From NCBI GenBank assembly GCA_018261905.1, contig JAGTRU010000001.1, positions 1-64,000 on the forward strand: a stretch of 64,000 nt of DNA. Reading direction: 5' to 3'. A model generated the notes under the pieces. It searched no databases and was not told the DNA's origin. It worked only from the letters and a program-made list of their open reading frames with translations. The position numbers and the translations under genes were made by a program. Below, piece by piece: positions 7,157-16,182 of the stretch (its first letter is position 1; every line of letters begins with the position of its first letter). Source of the DNA: Pseudomonadota bacterium. Lineage in GTDB: Bacteria > Pseudomonadota > Gammaproteobacteria > Burkholderiales > Rhodocyclaceae.

Positions 7157-10100
7157 TTAAGGAAGTGATATCTGTTCCTGTTCGCGTGTCGGGATTTTCT
7201 GGAGTGGAAGCAGATCCAATACATCACAGAACAGCGCCCGGTTCTTCCAGTCGCCTCTGTCGCCGATCACATAGAAACGTCGCTTGGCCCTCGTCGCGGC
7301 CACGTTCAGTAGATTGGGTTCCGAAACAGCCCAATTGCGGGCTCCTGAGCCAGCCGTGTTGCCACCCATTACCATGATGACAACCGGCGCTTCCTTGCCC
7401 TGCATAGTGTGAATCGTGCCGAACACCATTTTGTTGCCCACTATTCGTTTGAGATTGTTCCGAACGTCTGTGAAGGGCGTGATGACTGATATGTCTTTGA
7501 CCTCCACGCCATCTTCACTCAATAGCGCAAGCAGTTCCTGTAAGGCCTTGCCTTCGGCAGGCACCCAATTTCCTTGAGATATGCCACTAGTATGTATCCA
7601 GCCCGTCGACAAACTGGCGCGTGTTTCCTTCTCAGGGCTTGGTGCAAGCGTTCCGTACACCATAGAACCGTCATAGGCAATGCGATTGGCGAGCCCATGC
7701 ATCGGCCTGTCGCAGCGGCGATGTACAGCCAGCGGCAGTCCAACCCAAGTTTTGCTACCGGCCGGCCCAGCCATGCGTCCCCATGAGGTGGCCTCGTCAG
7801 CCAGCGTCTGCGCGGATTGTCGGTTGGGAAGCCAATGCGCATCGACACGGTAGCGCGTGCGCATGTGTTCCAACACCGCATCGGACACAGTAACGATGGG
7901 TTTGAGCTGAAGAGGATCACCCACCAGCAACGCGCGCCGGGATCGCCACAGCGCCCCCACTGCCGCTTGCGGGGTAGCCTGGCCGGCCTCGTCCACCAGC
8001 AGCCAACCGATCTCACTGGCCCCCAAAGAGCCGAACGAACGGGCAAACGACGCGAAGGTACTGCTCAATACCGGAACGACCATGAACAGCGAAGCCCAGG
8101 CTGAACGGATGGCGTCGCGTGAAAGACCTTGGAAGCGTGAGCCAGTCAATAGACCATTGATAAGGAAGAGGTTGGAGCGCATCCGGGACGCCTCCAACTC
8201 GAAGAATGTCCGATGGAGCTTGAGCGCTTGGATGAAGACGCGCGCGCGTGCTTGTCTCCAGCCTTCAATACGCCAAGGCTCGGCCAGTTCAATGGCATCG
8301 CCGTGACCGATGGTATCGCTTTGCAGCCAAGCGATCAGGTGATCGGCTTGGCAGGCGATGGCCAAGCCGGTAGCGTCTCGCGTCAGAACTTTGTCTTGAT
8401 TCTGCAATTGCAGCAGCGCCCGGCGCGCCTCGACGGTTTGCTTTTCCAAGCTCTCCCTTGATATGTCGAGTTGCTTGGTAAGGCGTGTTATTCGAGCGAA
8501 CTCTGCGGATGCTAGATCACGTTCGCATTCCAGCAGTTCCCGCGCTGCACTCCAGTCGCGCTGAACCCTCCACAGACTGAACAACTTCGCCCAGAAACCC
8601 GGCTTGAGGGCTTGGTGCTGCTTAAGTGCGTCCAGGCACTGCTTGAGCGCCAAGTTGGCAGGGCGGCTTTCCTTGGCATCCAGGTGCGCGAGTTGTGCTA
8701 TCGCGTCGGCTAGTTTCTGTTCGAGGGCATCAAGCGCTTGGGATTTGTCGGCAATCTTCTTTCTGGTTTGACAGATCGACTGTATCAACTCGCGAATACG
8801 GCTGGCATCGGCGCAAGCTTTGCGCGCCTCAGTCTTGACCGTTTCGTATTCGGAGACCGCCTGCTGCCACAAGGCTTGGCGTTGCGCCGAAGTGAGAGTC
8901 TTGTTGCGGTCGACGTGCGTATTGAGCCAACCCATGAAGCCCTGCGGGCCTTTCTCTTTTTCGGGTGGCGCATTTTCGTGATCGTCGTTGCCACCGTCAC
9001 TCTCATCCATATTGGATGGGTCGGAGGACTGGGTGTTTACAGCATTCTCGATTTCCTCATCTGGCTCGACGTCTGCGTCTTCTTCAGCCTCGGAGTCCGC
9101 CTTGTCCTTGCTGCCAAAAGGACGCTGACCATAGAAATAGCTATCCACGAATTTGCTCCGCCGAGCCTTGCTACCTAATGCGCCGGAAATCAGCCCCCAG
9201 GCAGGTTTGCCGCTGGTCAGTTCCCCTAGCTCTGCGAAATACTCAGCTTCTGGCAGCCAACTCTCGTCGATCTTGTCACGTTGGGGCAATTCGAGCGTAA
9301 CGTTCTCCACGGCACCGTTATTGGACGAAGCGACCACGATCTCGAAGCCATATAGAGCCGGGTTGAGTTTGAAGCTAACCTGCTGCTTGCCGCCGTCATT
9401 GGCCTCTTCACGCCCGTTGCTCGCGAACCCATCGGAGGCTCTGCGCAGCTTGGCAAGCTCATCGGCTCTAGTGGTGACAATGGCGGCAATCAAGTCGCGC
9501 AACAGTGTTGTCTTGCCTGTGCCTGGCGGGCCATTGATGCCCAGCAGCCCCTGGCCGCTGGCGAGGGTGGAAAGGATCGTATTGACGGCCAGTTGCTGGG
9601 AGTGCACAAGTCCCAGATGCCGCTCAGAGGGCCAGCAACTATTGGCATACATATCCGGCATCAGTCGGTCAATGAGCGGCAGGGACGCGCGGTCGTCGTC
9701 AACGTGCAGACGCAGCCGTGGATCGTACTGGCGCAGGTATTGATCTAGGGGGGCACTTTTCACGCCCCTGCCAAAGCTGTCGGCGACATCGGCTAGATCA
9801 TCGAGCAGAAAACTGTTCAGCGGATCATCTTCCGATTCGGGTTTGTTGGGCTTGATTGGTTGGGAGCGGAAACGAAACAGATGGCGATCCACATGGCCGA
9901 AGAAGTCGGACACCCCGAGGAACTGTAGAACCCATTGGGTCAGTTCACGCAGAGAGTCGCCAGATATCTGGCCTGCAAGCAGTGTTTTCGCCTGATCACC
10001 AGCGGCTTTTTGATCATCCTCGAATCCTCTTGTCCAGTCCTTTCCAGTCAACACCCGTCCTAGGAACCACGCCTCACTGGAGAGTACGAAGCTGTTATCG

Positions 10101-10444
10101 ACCATTTGACCGGCCATGGTGAACTTCGCAGCGAAAAGTGCCGATTCTCGATACTGCTGCTCTCGATAACCTTGATCCGCCCCAAAGGCTTCCTTGAGTT
10201 TTTCGGCGACGAGCCGGCTGTCATACAGGTGGGCATAGAGCGTGTGGCTCCAAACACGCTTCTTGGGCAATACCTGTTTGCTAACGACACTTTCAGATGC
10301 CCAGGGAAGAACAGGACGCTGGATTGGCGTGTCGTGAATGAACGCACCATATGGGGTGCTGCGTTTCTTTAGCTTGGGTGCCGATTGGGGTTGAAGCAAC
10401 TCGACTGAATGCCAATACCGAACGATGTTCTCTTGCCCCATCAA
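7157..10444 (-). CDS. Large SF1 (UPF1/DNA2-like) helicase, probable defence gene
   Basis: A 1095-residue protein with SF1 helicase motifs. Walker A is GPPGTGKTTLL near residue 303. Motif II is LLVDEAGQATPQ near 815, followed by LLVGDPLQLKPI. Late motifs are FGTIHTMQGKEAPVV and NVAATRAKRRFYVIGD near 1050. A charged, helical insert lies between motifs I and II (about residues 440-720, rich in acidic residues and probable coiled coil). The first 280 residues are unassigned. I see no PLD (HxKx4D) or other nuclease motif, so it does not fit the Mokosh type II design. It is a single gene inserted in the DUF932-DUF736 interval, a cargo site of Tn4371-like elements. A defence role is inferred from position and family. 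Confidence 0.75.
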   Translation of the reverse strand: MMGQENIVRYWHSVELLQPQSAPKLKKRSTPYGAFIHDTPIQRPVLPWASESVVSKQVLPKKRVWSHTLYAHLYDSRLVAEKLKEAFGADQGYREQQYRESALFAAKFTMAGQMVDNSFVLSSEAWFLGRVLTGKDWTRGFEDDQKAAGDQAKTLLAGQISGDSLRELTQWVLQFLGVSDFFGHVDRHLFRFRSQPIKPNKPESEDDPLNSFLLDDLADVADSFGRGVKSAPLDQYLRQYDPRLRLHVDDDRASLPLIDRLMPDMYANSCWPSERHLGLVHSQQLAVNTILSTLASGQGLLGINGPPGTGKTTLLRDLIAAIVTTRADELAKLRRASDGFASNGREEANDGGKQQVSFKLNPALYGFEIVVASSNNGAVENVTLELPQRDKIDESWLPEAEYFAELGELTSGKPAWGLISGALGSKARRSKFVDSYFYGQRPFGSKDKADSEAEEDADVEPDEEIENAVNTQSSDPSNMDESDGGNDDHENAPPEKEKGPQGFMGWLNTHVDRNKTLTSAQRQALWQQAVSEYETVKTEARKACADASRIRELIQSICQTRKKIADKSQALDALEQKLADAIAQLAHLDAKESRPANLALKQCLDALKQHQALKPGFWAKLFSLWRVQRDWSAARELLECERDLASAEFARITRLTKQLDISRESLEKQTVEARRALLQLQNQDKVLTRDATGLAIACQADHLIAWLQSDTIGHGDAIELAEPWRIEGWRQARARVFIQALKLHRTFFELEASRMRSNLFLINGLLTGSRFQGLSRDAIRSAWASLFMVVPVLSSTFASFARSFGSLGASEIGWLLVDEAGQATPQAAVGALWRSRRALLVGDPLQLKPIVTVSDAVLEHMRTRYRVDAHWLPNRQSAQTLADEATSWGRMAGPAGSKTWVGLPLAVHRRCDRPMHGLANRIAYDGSMVYGTLAPSPEKETRASLSTGWIHTSGISQGNWVPAEGKALQELLALLSEDGVEVKDISVITPFTDVRNNLKRIVGNKMVFGTIHTMQGKEAPVVIMVMGGNTAGSGARNWAVSEPNLLNVAATRAKRRFYVIGDRGDWKNRALFCDVLDLLPLQKIPTREQEQISLP

Positions 10445-11124
10445 GATTCCTTCTTTTTTATAGTCAATTTGTTCTTCCTACGTTTGTTAATACCCAACTT
10501 TTAGTTCGTTCATTTGAATTGGCATGGGCCTTCGCCGCCAACAATAACGCTCAATCCCTGAATAATGGCACGCCATTGCGATGTCCGGGGTGCTGTGTCT
10601 CGCCATTGCTTGCTGTGCTGGGTTGTGTAAATGAGTGCCGTTCTCGATGCTGGTGGCTCGTTTTCGCAACGTCGCGAAGGACGGTTCACCGACACGCCGC
10701 ACAGCCTTGCCATGAAGATTCCACGCCACGCTATAGCCCGTTTGCAGTCTGACACCGGGAGCGCTCCCTCCAGTCGTTCCGGGCCAGACCTTGTCAGCAT
10801 CAACGCGCATGCCGGTGCAGCCTGCTTGCGGGGATGCCGAGTTGACCATCGTTCCATTCGGGCAAGTTCGACCCCCGCGTCCTTGGCTTGTCGTGAATCC
10901 TGGCGAGGGAACGGCTTACGCCTCGGGCTTCATGGCTGCAACCGTCCGTCCCAAACAATTTCCCCGGCGCAGTGCGCCTTCCTCGCGCAACAAATTCTTT
11001 GGGGCTCCCGGTCCTCCACGCTGTTGCGGCCGCTGCGCGGTGCGGCCAGCCCGTCCCGCGCCGGGCGGATCACCGACAAGGACGCGATGGGCGCGGCCTT
11101 GATTCACCGAAAGGAAACTTCATC
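10445..11124. other. Promoter side of the helicase gene and leader of DUF736
   Basis: About 680 bp. The left ~60 bp are AT-rich and should hold the promoter of the leftward helicase. From roughly 10620 on, the sequence is GC-rich backbone leader up to the DUF736 gene. Overlapping open frames on both strands show no recognisable protein and I do not call them. A ribosome site AAGGAAA precedes DUF736. Confidence 0.45.
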
Positions 11125-11433
11125 ATGGCTAACATCGGCACATTCACCGCAGACAAAGACGGCTTCACCGGTACACTTCGCACCCTGACGCTCAACGTCA
11201 AGGTCAAATTCATCCAAAACGACAAGAACAGCGAGAACGCTCCCGACTACCGAATTCAGGCCGCCAACGGGCTGGAAGTCGGCGCCGCGTGGAAGAAAAT
11301 CAGCCAGGCCGAACGGCCTTATCTGTCAGCGAGCCTGGACGATCCTTCGTTCCCGGCGACGATCTACGCCCGCCTCATCGAAGGCGAGGGCGGCACGCAC
11401 AACCTGATCTGGTCGCGCAGCAAGGGCGACTGA
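11125..11433 (+). CDS. DUF736 domain protein
   Basis: A 102-residue DUF736 protein: MANIGTFTADKDGFTGTL at the start, VKFIQNDKNSENAPDYRI in the middle and YLSASLDDPSFPATIYARL near the end. DUF736 proteins are common on conjugative elements of proteobacteria and have no established role; single-strand-binding-like functions have been guessed. The ATG at 11125 follows a purine-rich ribosome site and gives the usual N-terminus. Confidence 0.9.
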   Translation: MANIGTFTADKDGFTGTLRTLTLNVKVKFIQNDKNSENAPDYRIQAANGLEVGAAWKKISQAERPYLSASLDDPSFPATIYARLIEGEGGTHNLIWSRSKGD

Positions 11434-11446
11434 TCGCCGCCCCAAC

Positions 11447-11468
11447 GCCCCGCCCACCGTGGCGGGGC
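11447..11468. terminator. Hairpin between DUF736 and the XRE gene
   Basis: Perfect 8-bp arms GCCCCGCC (11447-11454) and GGCGGGGC (11461-11468) with a six-base loop, followed by ATCTTCT. It lies between two convergent genes and could end transcription from either side. Confidence 0.65.
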
Positions 11469-11480
11469 ATCTTCTGACGG

Positions 11481-11777
11481 TCAGTGCGCCGGCTCGGAAG
11501 CCGCAAGCCGGCTTTCCGTTGCCGTCATCAAGTCGGCCGAACTGCAACCCAGTGCCCGCGCAATCTTGAGAATGATCGCCAACGTGGGCATATGTTCACC
11601 GCGCTCGATCTTGCCCATGTGTGAGCGCTCGATGCTGGCCAGGTTGGCCAGCGTCTCCTGGGCCATCCCTTGCTCCGTTCTCAGCGCGCGCACCGCCGCG
11701 CCGAAGGCTTGCGCCGGTTCGGCCTCGAAAGTGGTGGCGCCGGTCGGGCGGCCTCGCTGAATTGAACGCTTCTGCAT
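11481..11777 (-). CDS. XRE-family transcriptional regulator
   Basis: A 98-residue protein with one helix-turn-helix of the XRE/Cro type: FGAAVRALRTEQGMAQETLA, then IERSHMGKIERGEHMPTL, then ILKIARALGCSSADLM. It is convergent with DUF736 and divergent from the DUF2958 region. It probably regulates ICE backbone genes; the target is not visible. Confidence 0.85.
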   Translation of the reverse strand: MQKRSIQRGRPTGATTFEAEPAQAFGAAVRALRTEQGMAQETLANLASIERSHMGKIERGEHMPTLAIILKIARALGCSSADLMTATESRLAASEPAH

Positions 11778-12220
11778 GCATAGAAGCGTCGATTAACGGC
11801 ACAATTAAAACCACGTTATATTTAACTCATTGACTGTTTCGGCTTACTCTATCGGGGCACGGTAGCTCGCTTTTGATCGTGCCTTTTGCGCTTCTGCGTA
11901 AAGCCGGATTCGTATTTCTGTGTTTCCGTGGATTCGTTGTCGTCCGTCTGTACGCTTTTACGATCTTCCGTAAATCCTTAATGACGCATTCGAGGTTTTT
12001 CGTGCATCCAGCAATACGCTTTCGTGCATCGTCGGCGTTGTGCGCATCCTGGCCGCTCCCAGGTTCACCCCACAGCGGACAAGTGCGTGAGCCTGGTGCA
12101 CGCGGCTTGCCGTCAACCCCGGCCCGCACCGGACCGTGTTGGGGTATGACGGCTGCGCTTGGCGCGTGCGCCCCAGTCGCCTCGCTCCGCCGTGGAGCGA
12201 ACCCTTCAAAGGAAGCGACC
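11778..12220. other. Intergenic leader before DUF2958
   Basis: About 440 bp between the XRE start and the DUF2958 start. The left end is AT-rich and likely holds promoter and operator sequences for the XRE gene. The longer + frame that starts at 11873 is simply the upstream extension of the DUF2958 frame and is not protein-like. Confidence 0.45.
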
Positions 12221-12571
12221 ATGACCCAAACGCTCATCACCGACGAACAACGCGCCCAACTGCTCGCCAATGGCCGAGCCCGTGCCGAAGGCCAGGACAT
12301 CGACCCGGCACCGGTCGTCAAGCTATTCACCCCGGACGCGCACGCGACCTGGCTGCTGACCGAACTCGATCCCGAGGATGGCGATACGGCCTTTGGCCTG
12401 TGCGATGTCGGTATCGGCATGCCCGAGCTGGGCAACGTACGGATATCCGATCTGATATCCATCGTCGGGCCGCTGAAGCTGCCCATCGAGCGGGATCTGT
12501 ATTTCGTTGCGCAGCGCACCTTGTCCGACTATGCGCGACTGGCCCGCATCAACGGTTCGATCATCGACTGA
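12221..12571 (+). CDS. DUF2958 domain protein
   Basis: A 116-residue DUF2958 protein, with PVVKLFTPDAHATWLLTELD, then DGDTAFGLCDVGIGMPELG, then LPIERDLYFVAQRTLSDYA. It is common on ICEs and plasmids and of unknown function. The start at ATG 12221 is preferred to upstream codons because it follows an AAAGGAAGCGACC ribosome site and begins the conserved domain. Confidence 0.85.
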   Translation: MTQTLITDEQRAQLLANGRARAEGQDIDPAPVVKLFTPDAHATWLLTELDPEDGDTAFGLCDVGIGMPELGNVRISDLISIVGPLKLPIERDLYFVAQRTLSDYARLARINGSIID

Positions 12572-12938
12572 TCGAACAATGGCCCGCTGCGGCGGGCCAT
12601 CCAGAAGCTGAAAAGTCGGGGCAACGGCAGCGCACTGTGTCTATTTGGGTCTCAGTTAAGATGCTGCGTGCATTAATCCGCACTCTGCACCAGGGCGGTG
12701 CAATGGCAACCCAAACAGTCACTATCTCCGGCGCTGTTTGCTGCACCGTCGCCATGCTGCGCACCATCTTCGGTTGCGCTGCCGTCGCATTCGGACGATC
12801 CCTGCAACGCATCGGAGCCAAGCCGTCTTGACCGTACACGATTATCGACTATCGATATGATCTTTTGGTGACGACTCCGTAGCTTCACAATGCTGGCGCC
12901 CTGGCGACTTTTCCTGCTATCTGACAGGAGGTTGCGCC
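12572..12938. other. Intergenic region with a strong hairpin and a tiny open frame
   Basis: A perfect 9-bp hairpin pairs ATGGCCCGC (12579-12587) with GCGGGCCAT (12592-12600) just after DUF2958 and probably ends its mRNA. A 42-codon frame at 12703-12831 starts with ATG but resembles nothing I know. A small dyad TATCGA-CTA-TCGATA at 12843-12857 lies ahead of the DUF2285 gene and could be an operator. A strong GACAGGAGG-type ribosome site precedes 12939. Confidence 0.45.
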
Positions 12939-13736
12939 ATGGCAGAGCCGAGTTCCGATCATTGGTACCCGAGCGCCGCGTATCTCTACGTCCTGCATCT
13001 GGATGGTCCGGCGTTGGCTTGGGAATACCTGCGGCGCGACCCAGACTACCGGCGTGACTGGCTGCGCCGCTTCATCAATCCCGAGACGGCGTACCGGTGG
13101 GGCTTACGCTTACTGGAAGATCCCGACCTGGATGCGCGGGACGCACACCCGGCCTGGTTTGCCGATCACGATACCGTGGTGCAGCTCTATCCCGACGCAG
13201 ATCCTCCGTCCGATGCCACGCCCTTCGAGTTCTGGCGCATCCCCGGTTACAAGCAATTGCTTCATGACGGACGCCGTTTGATCCTCGTCGTTCGGCAACC
13301 CGGCGGCTGTCTGCGGTTGGCGCTCGCGCCGGCATTGGAGGATGGCATGGCCTACGTCTACGCCATCCGCGCCTGTCGAGGTCCTTGCGCCCGCTGCCGT
13401 GTGCTGGTCGGTGAGCTGGACAAGCTGCGGGCGGCCGACGACCCCGTGACTGCTGCGGTGGTTAAGCCGCGTCCATCTCACTCCTCACTGCAGGAACTGC
13501 ACACTCTGCAGGCGCTCGACGGCACCCTGGCGGGGGCATCCTTGCGCACGGTAGCCGACGTCCTGTTCGGCCCCGATGCCGTGGCCGAGGGCTGGCATGC
13601 CGATGGCGATCTGCGCGCCCGCGTGCGTCGCCTGGTGCAGCGCGGAAAAAAGCTGATGCGCGGCGGCTATCGCCGCCTGGCACAGCTTCCGCCGCTTGAG
13701 CAGGGATGTTCTGCATCGGGCGCAGAACATCCCTGA
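12939..13736 (+). CDS. DUF2285 domain protein (ICE regulator)
   Basis: A 265-residue protein. The N-terminal part (WYPSAAYLYVLHLDGPALAWEYLRR) is the transcriptional-regulator-like domain usually paired with DUF2285. The C-terminal DUF2285 part includes LQELHTLQALDGTLAGAS, then VADVLFG, then ARVRRLVQRGKKLM. Members sit next to repA and AlpA-like genes in Tn4371-type ICEs and are thought to be DNA-binding. An AGGAGG ribosome site fixes the start. Confidence 0.85.
   Translation: MAEPSSDHWYPSAAYLYVLHLDGPALAWEYLRRDPDYRRDWLRRFINPETAYRWGLRLLEDPDLDARDAHPAWFADHDTVVQLYPDADPPSDATPFEFWRIPGYKQLLHDGRRLILVVRQPGGCLRLALAPALEDGMAYVYAIRACRGPCARCRVLVGELDKLRAADDPVTAAVVKPRPSHSSLQELHTLQALDGTLAGASLRTVADVLFGPDAVAEGWHADGDLRARVRRLVQRGKKLMRGGYRRLAQLPPLEQGCSASGAEHP
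13703..13733. promoter_or_regulatory. Inverted repeat at the 3' end of the DUF2285 gene
   Basis: Perfect 11-bp arms GGGATGTTCTG (13703-13713) and CAGAACATCCC (13723-13733) with a nine-base centre, ending at the stop codon. No T-run follows, so it may be a factor-dependent terminator or a protein-binding site for the downstream AlpA-like gene. Confidence 0.5.
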
Positions 13737-13819
13737 GCAGAACGCCTCGCTTTCTTGAGACTGCCTCCATCCGGTCGCACTGTTGTGGCCGGCGACCCTG
13801 AACGATGGAGGTTTATGCC

Positions 13820-14128
13820 ATGAGACCCGTCCCGTTACGGCCCGCTATCGCCCCCGCGGCCACCCCCTCGACGGCTGCCACGCAGCCCGCCCGTTACCTG
13901 ACCAACGACGAGGCGGCCGACTTCCTGCGGTTGTCGCCGCGCACGCTGGAGAAGCAACGCGTGATCGGCGGCGGGCCGCGCTTCCGCAAGTTCGGCCGAC
14001 GTGTCATGTATGCCGTGGCTGACCTCGAAACCTGGGCGGATGCCCGCAGCTTCGAGGCCACCTCCGACCCTGAATACGCCGAGCACCACTCTGGCGACAG
14101 CCGCGATGGTCAACATGGACGCCGCTGA
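13820..14128 (+). CDS. AlpA-like helix-turn-helix protein
   Basis: A 102-residue protein with a MerR/AlpA-type DNA-binding domain: YLTNDEAADFLRLSPRTLEK, then GGGPRFRKFGRRVMYAVADL. Such proteins act as excisionase-like or regulatory factors on ICEs. The ATG at 13820 is preferred over 13805 because a GGAGG (13807-13811) lies at proper spacing. It is followed closely by repA. Confidence 0.85.
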   Translation: MRPVPLRPAIAPAATPSTAATQPARYLTNDEAADFLRLSPRTLEKQRVIGGGPRFRKFGRRVMYAVADLETWADARSFEATSDPEYAEHHSGDSRDGQHGRR

Positions 14129-14130
14129 GG

Positions 14131-15015
14131 TTGGGCAGGCCAGGCGCGTCGGTGGCCCCCGCCGTGTCCAGCCCATCGCTGCTGCCAGCGCAACCGATGC
14201 AGCAACACGAACAGCTCGACCTGTTCCGCGCACTGCCGGGCGACATGGCGCCGCGCGATGCCCAGGACCTGATGGCCTATCCGTTCTTCTCGCTGGCCAA
14301 GTCGCGGCGTATCACGCCGATCGACTTTCGTTCCGGTGGTGTGACCGTGCGCGTGGAGGGAACGCAAGAGCATGGCATCGCCACGATTTGGGATGCCGAC
14401 ATCCTGATCTGGGCGGCCAGCCAGATCGTGGAAGCGCGGGATGCGGGCATCCGCAGCTCCCGCCGGATGCAGGCGACCCCCTACGAGATCCTGCGCTTCA
14501 TCGGGCGCGGCACGTCGCTGCACGACTACCAGCGCCTGAAGGCGGCGCTGGACCGCTTGCAATCCACCAGCGTGGCGACTTCGATCCGCGAAACGACGGG
14601 CCGACGCCTGCACCGTTTCTCGTGGATCAACGAATGGAAGGAGCGGGCCGACAGCAAAGGGATACCGCTGGGCCTCGAATTGATCCTGCCGGACTGGTTC
14701 TATGCCGGCGTGCTGGACGAGGCCCTGGTACTGACCATCGACCGGGCGTATTTCAAGCTCACGGGCGGCATCGAGCGCTGGCTGTACCGGCTGGTGCGCA
14801 AGCACGGCGGCAAACAGCCCGGTGGCTGGCAGTTCGACTTTCGGCACCTGCACCGAAAGTCGGGCAGCTCAGCGCGATTCTCGGACTTCGCCTACGACCT
14901 GCGCGCCTTGGTGATACGCCAGTCTTTGCCGGGCTACTCCTTGAGCATCGAACAGTTGCCCGGCGAACCGGAAATTCTCGTCTTCCGTCCCGTGCTGCAG
15001 ACGGCACGGGGATAA
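14131..15015 (+). CDS. repA: Replication initiator protein RepA
   Basis: A 294-residue replication initiator A family protein. Key stretches are DLMAYPFFSLAKSRRITPID, then WDADILIWAASQIVEARDAG, then RGTSLHDYQRLKAALDRLQ, and DWFYAGVLDE. It would open an origin and recruit the host replisome; ICE RepA proteins let the excised circle replicate. Iteron-like repeats lie 25-85 bp downstream and parA follows. The true start is uncertain: a TTG at 14131, a GTG at 14152 or an ATG at 14197 (MQQHEQLDLF) are possible. Confidence 0.85.
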   Translation: MGRPGASVAPAVSSPSLLPAQPMQQHEQLDLFRALPGDMAPRDAQDLMAYPFFSLAKSRRITPIDFRSGGVTVRVEGTQEHGIATIWDADILIWAASQIVEARDAGIRSSRRMQATPYEILRFIGRGTSLHDYQRLKAALDRLQSTSVATSIRETTGRRLHRFSWINEWKERADSKGIPLGLELILPDWFYAGVLDEALVLTIDRAYFKLTGGIERWLYRLVRKHGGKQPGGWQFDFRHLHRKSGSSARFSDFAYDLRALVIRQSLPGYSLSIEQLPGEPEILVFRPVLQTARG

Positions 15016-15040
15016 CTCTGGGAATACCTGTGGATGGGCT

Positions 15041-15103
15041 CGTGCTATCAGGAGCAAGGGGTATCGTGCTATCGGGAGTACCGCTGTCGTGCTATCAGGA
15101 GTA
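15041..15103 (+). repeat. Three iteron-like direct repeats after repA
   Basis: CGTGCTATCAGGAG at 15041-15054, CGTGCTATCGGGAG at 15065-15078 and CGTGCTATCAGGAG at 15088-15101. The spacing is 24 and 23 bp, about two helical turns. Their place between repA and parA suggests RepA binding sites or an origin. A GGTGGATAA at about 15199, one mismatch from a DnaA box, lies 100 bp on. Confidence 0.7.
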
Positions 15104-15304
15104 CGAACAGGCCGAAAACCCAATAACGGCGTGGGTTTCAGTCGCTCTTAACTTCCCTAACTTTAAATTCCTAACTTTTAAAAGAAGCGCGCCGTTTCGG
15201 TGGATAACTGCTGAAAACCAAAAGCAACGGCAGAACAAAAGCCAAAACCAAAGACGTTCTGCAAGGCAAAAACAGGCCGGCTTTCCATGCGGGAGGGCTG
15301 CACC

Positions 15305-15943
15305 ATGATCATCGCCTTGCTCAACCAGAAAGGCGGGGTCGGCAAGACCACGCTCGCCACCCACATCGCCGGCGAACTCGCTTTGCAGGGCAAGCAGGTC
15401 ATCCTGCTCGATGCCGATCCGCAAGGGTCATCGCTCGATTGGACACAACGGCGCAGCCAGCAAGGGCTGCCCCGGTTGTTCAGCGCCGTCGGCTTGGCAC
15501 GGGAAACCCTGCACCAGGAAGCGCCGGAACTCGCCAGGCGCTGCGATCACATCGTGATTGATGGTCCGCCCAGAATCGCCGCACTCGCGCGCTCCGCGCT
15601 GCTGGCGGCCGACTGCGTGCTAATCCCGGTGCAACCCAGCCCTTACGACGTCTGGGCCAGCGCCGAGATGGTGGCATTGATCCGCGAGGCCCAGGTGTTC
15701 CGGCCAGCGCTGCGCGCGGCCTTCGTCATCAACCGGCGTGTCAGTACCACGGTAATCGGGCGCGAAGCGCGCAGTTCGCTCGCCGATCAACCGCTGCCCG
15801 CGCTACGTGCAGAGGTGCGCCAACGTATCGTTTTCGCCGACAGCGTGGCCGCTGGCCGGCTTGCGCGCGAACAGTCAGCGGACAGCGCTGCCGCAAGGGA
15901 AATCACCGCACTGGTTGATGAGTTGTTGCGGTGGTCGCCATGA
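15305..15943 (+). CDS. parA: ParA-family partition ATPase
   Basis: A 212-residue ParA/MinD ATPase with the deviant Walker A QKGGVGKTT at residues 8-16, LLDADPQGSSLDW near 38, and VIDGPPRIAALARSAL near 87. It should segregate or stabilise the extrachromosomal form of the ICE. A CDS start at ATG 15305 places the P-loop at the extreme N-terminus as usual; an upstream GTG-type extension from 15287 is less likely. It overlaps the next gene by ATGA. Confidence 0.92.
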   Translation: MIIALLNQKGGVGKTTLATHIAGELALQGKQVILLDADPQGSSLDWTQRRSQQGLPRLFSAVGLARETLHQEAPELARRCDHIVIDGPPRIAALARSALLAADCVLIPVQPSPYDVWASAEMVALIREAQVFRPALRAAFVINRRVSTTVIGREARSSLADQPLPALRAEVRQRIVFADSVAAGRLAREQSADSAAAREITALVDELLRWSP

Positions 15944-16182
15944 ACAGCAAGCGCATCGCTATCGGCGCACGTCCACCGGCAAATCCGCACGCGGAAGCGT
16001 GGATTCGCCAGGGTGACGGCAGCGACATCAACAAGGGCGAGCTCTACACCGCGCGCTTGACCCTTGACGTGACACCCGCGCTGCGCGCGCGCATCAAGGT
16101 TTCGGCTTTCACCCAAAACACGACGATGGCTGAACTGCTGCGCGCTTTACTGGAACGCGAGTTTCCGGAGAAGACACTATGA
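15940..16182 (+). CDS. Small ParA-linked protein (possible RHH partition partner)
   Basis: An 80-residue protein. The C-terminal half, RLTLDVTPALRARIKVSAF followed by TTMAELLRALLEREF, fits a ribbon-helix-helix fold. It overlaps parA by four bases and the next gene by four bases. By position it is the centromere-binding or accessory partner of ParA; this is inference. Confidence 0.75.
   Translation: MNSKRIAIGARPPANPHAEAWIRQGDGSDINKGELYTARLTLDVTPALRARIKVSAFTQNTTMAELLRALLEREFPEKTL

Noticed and set aside
7157..10444. Helicase as Mokosh type II
   Set aside because: No PLD nuclease motif is visible at the C-terminus.
14001..15308. 435-codon + frame overlapping repA
   Set aside because: It is repA read in another frame; low-complexity and without conserved motifs.
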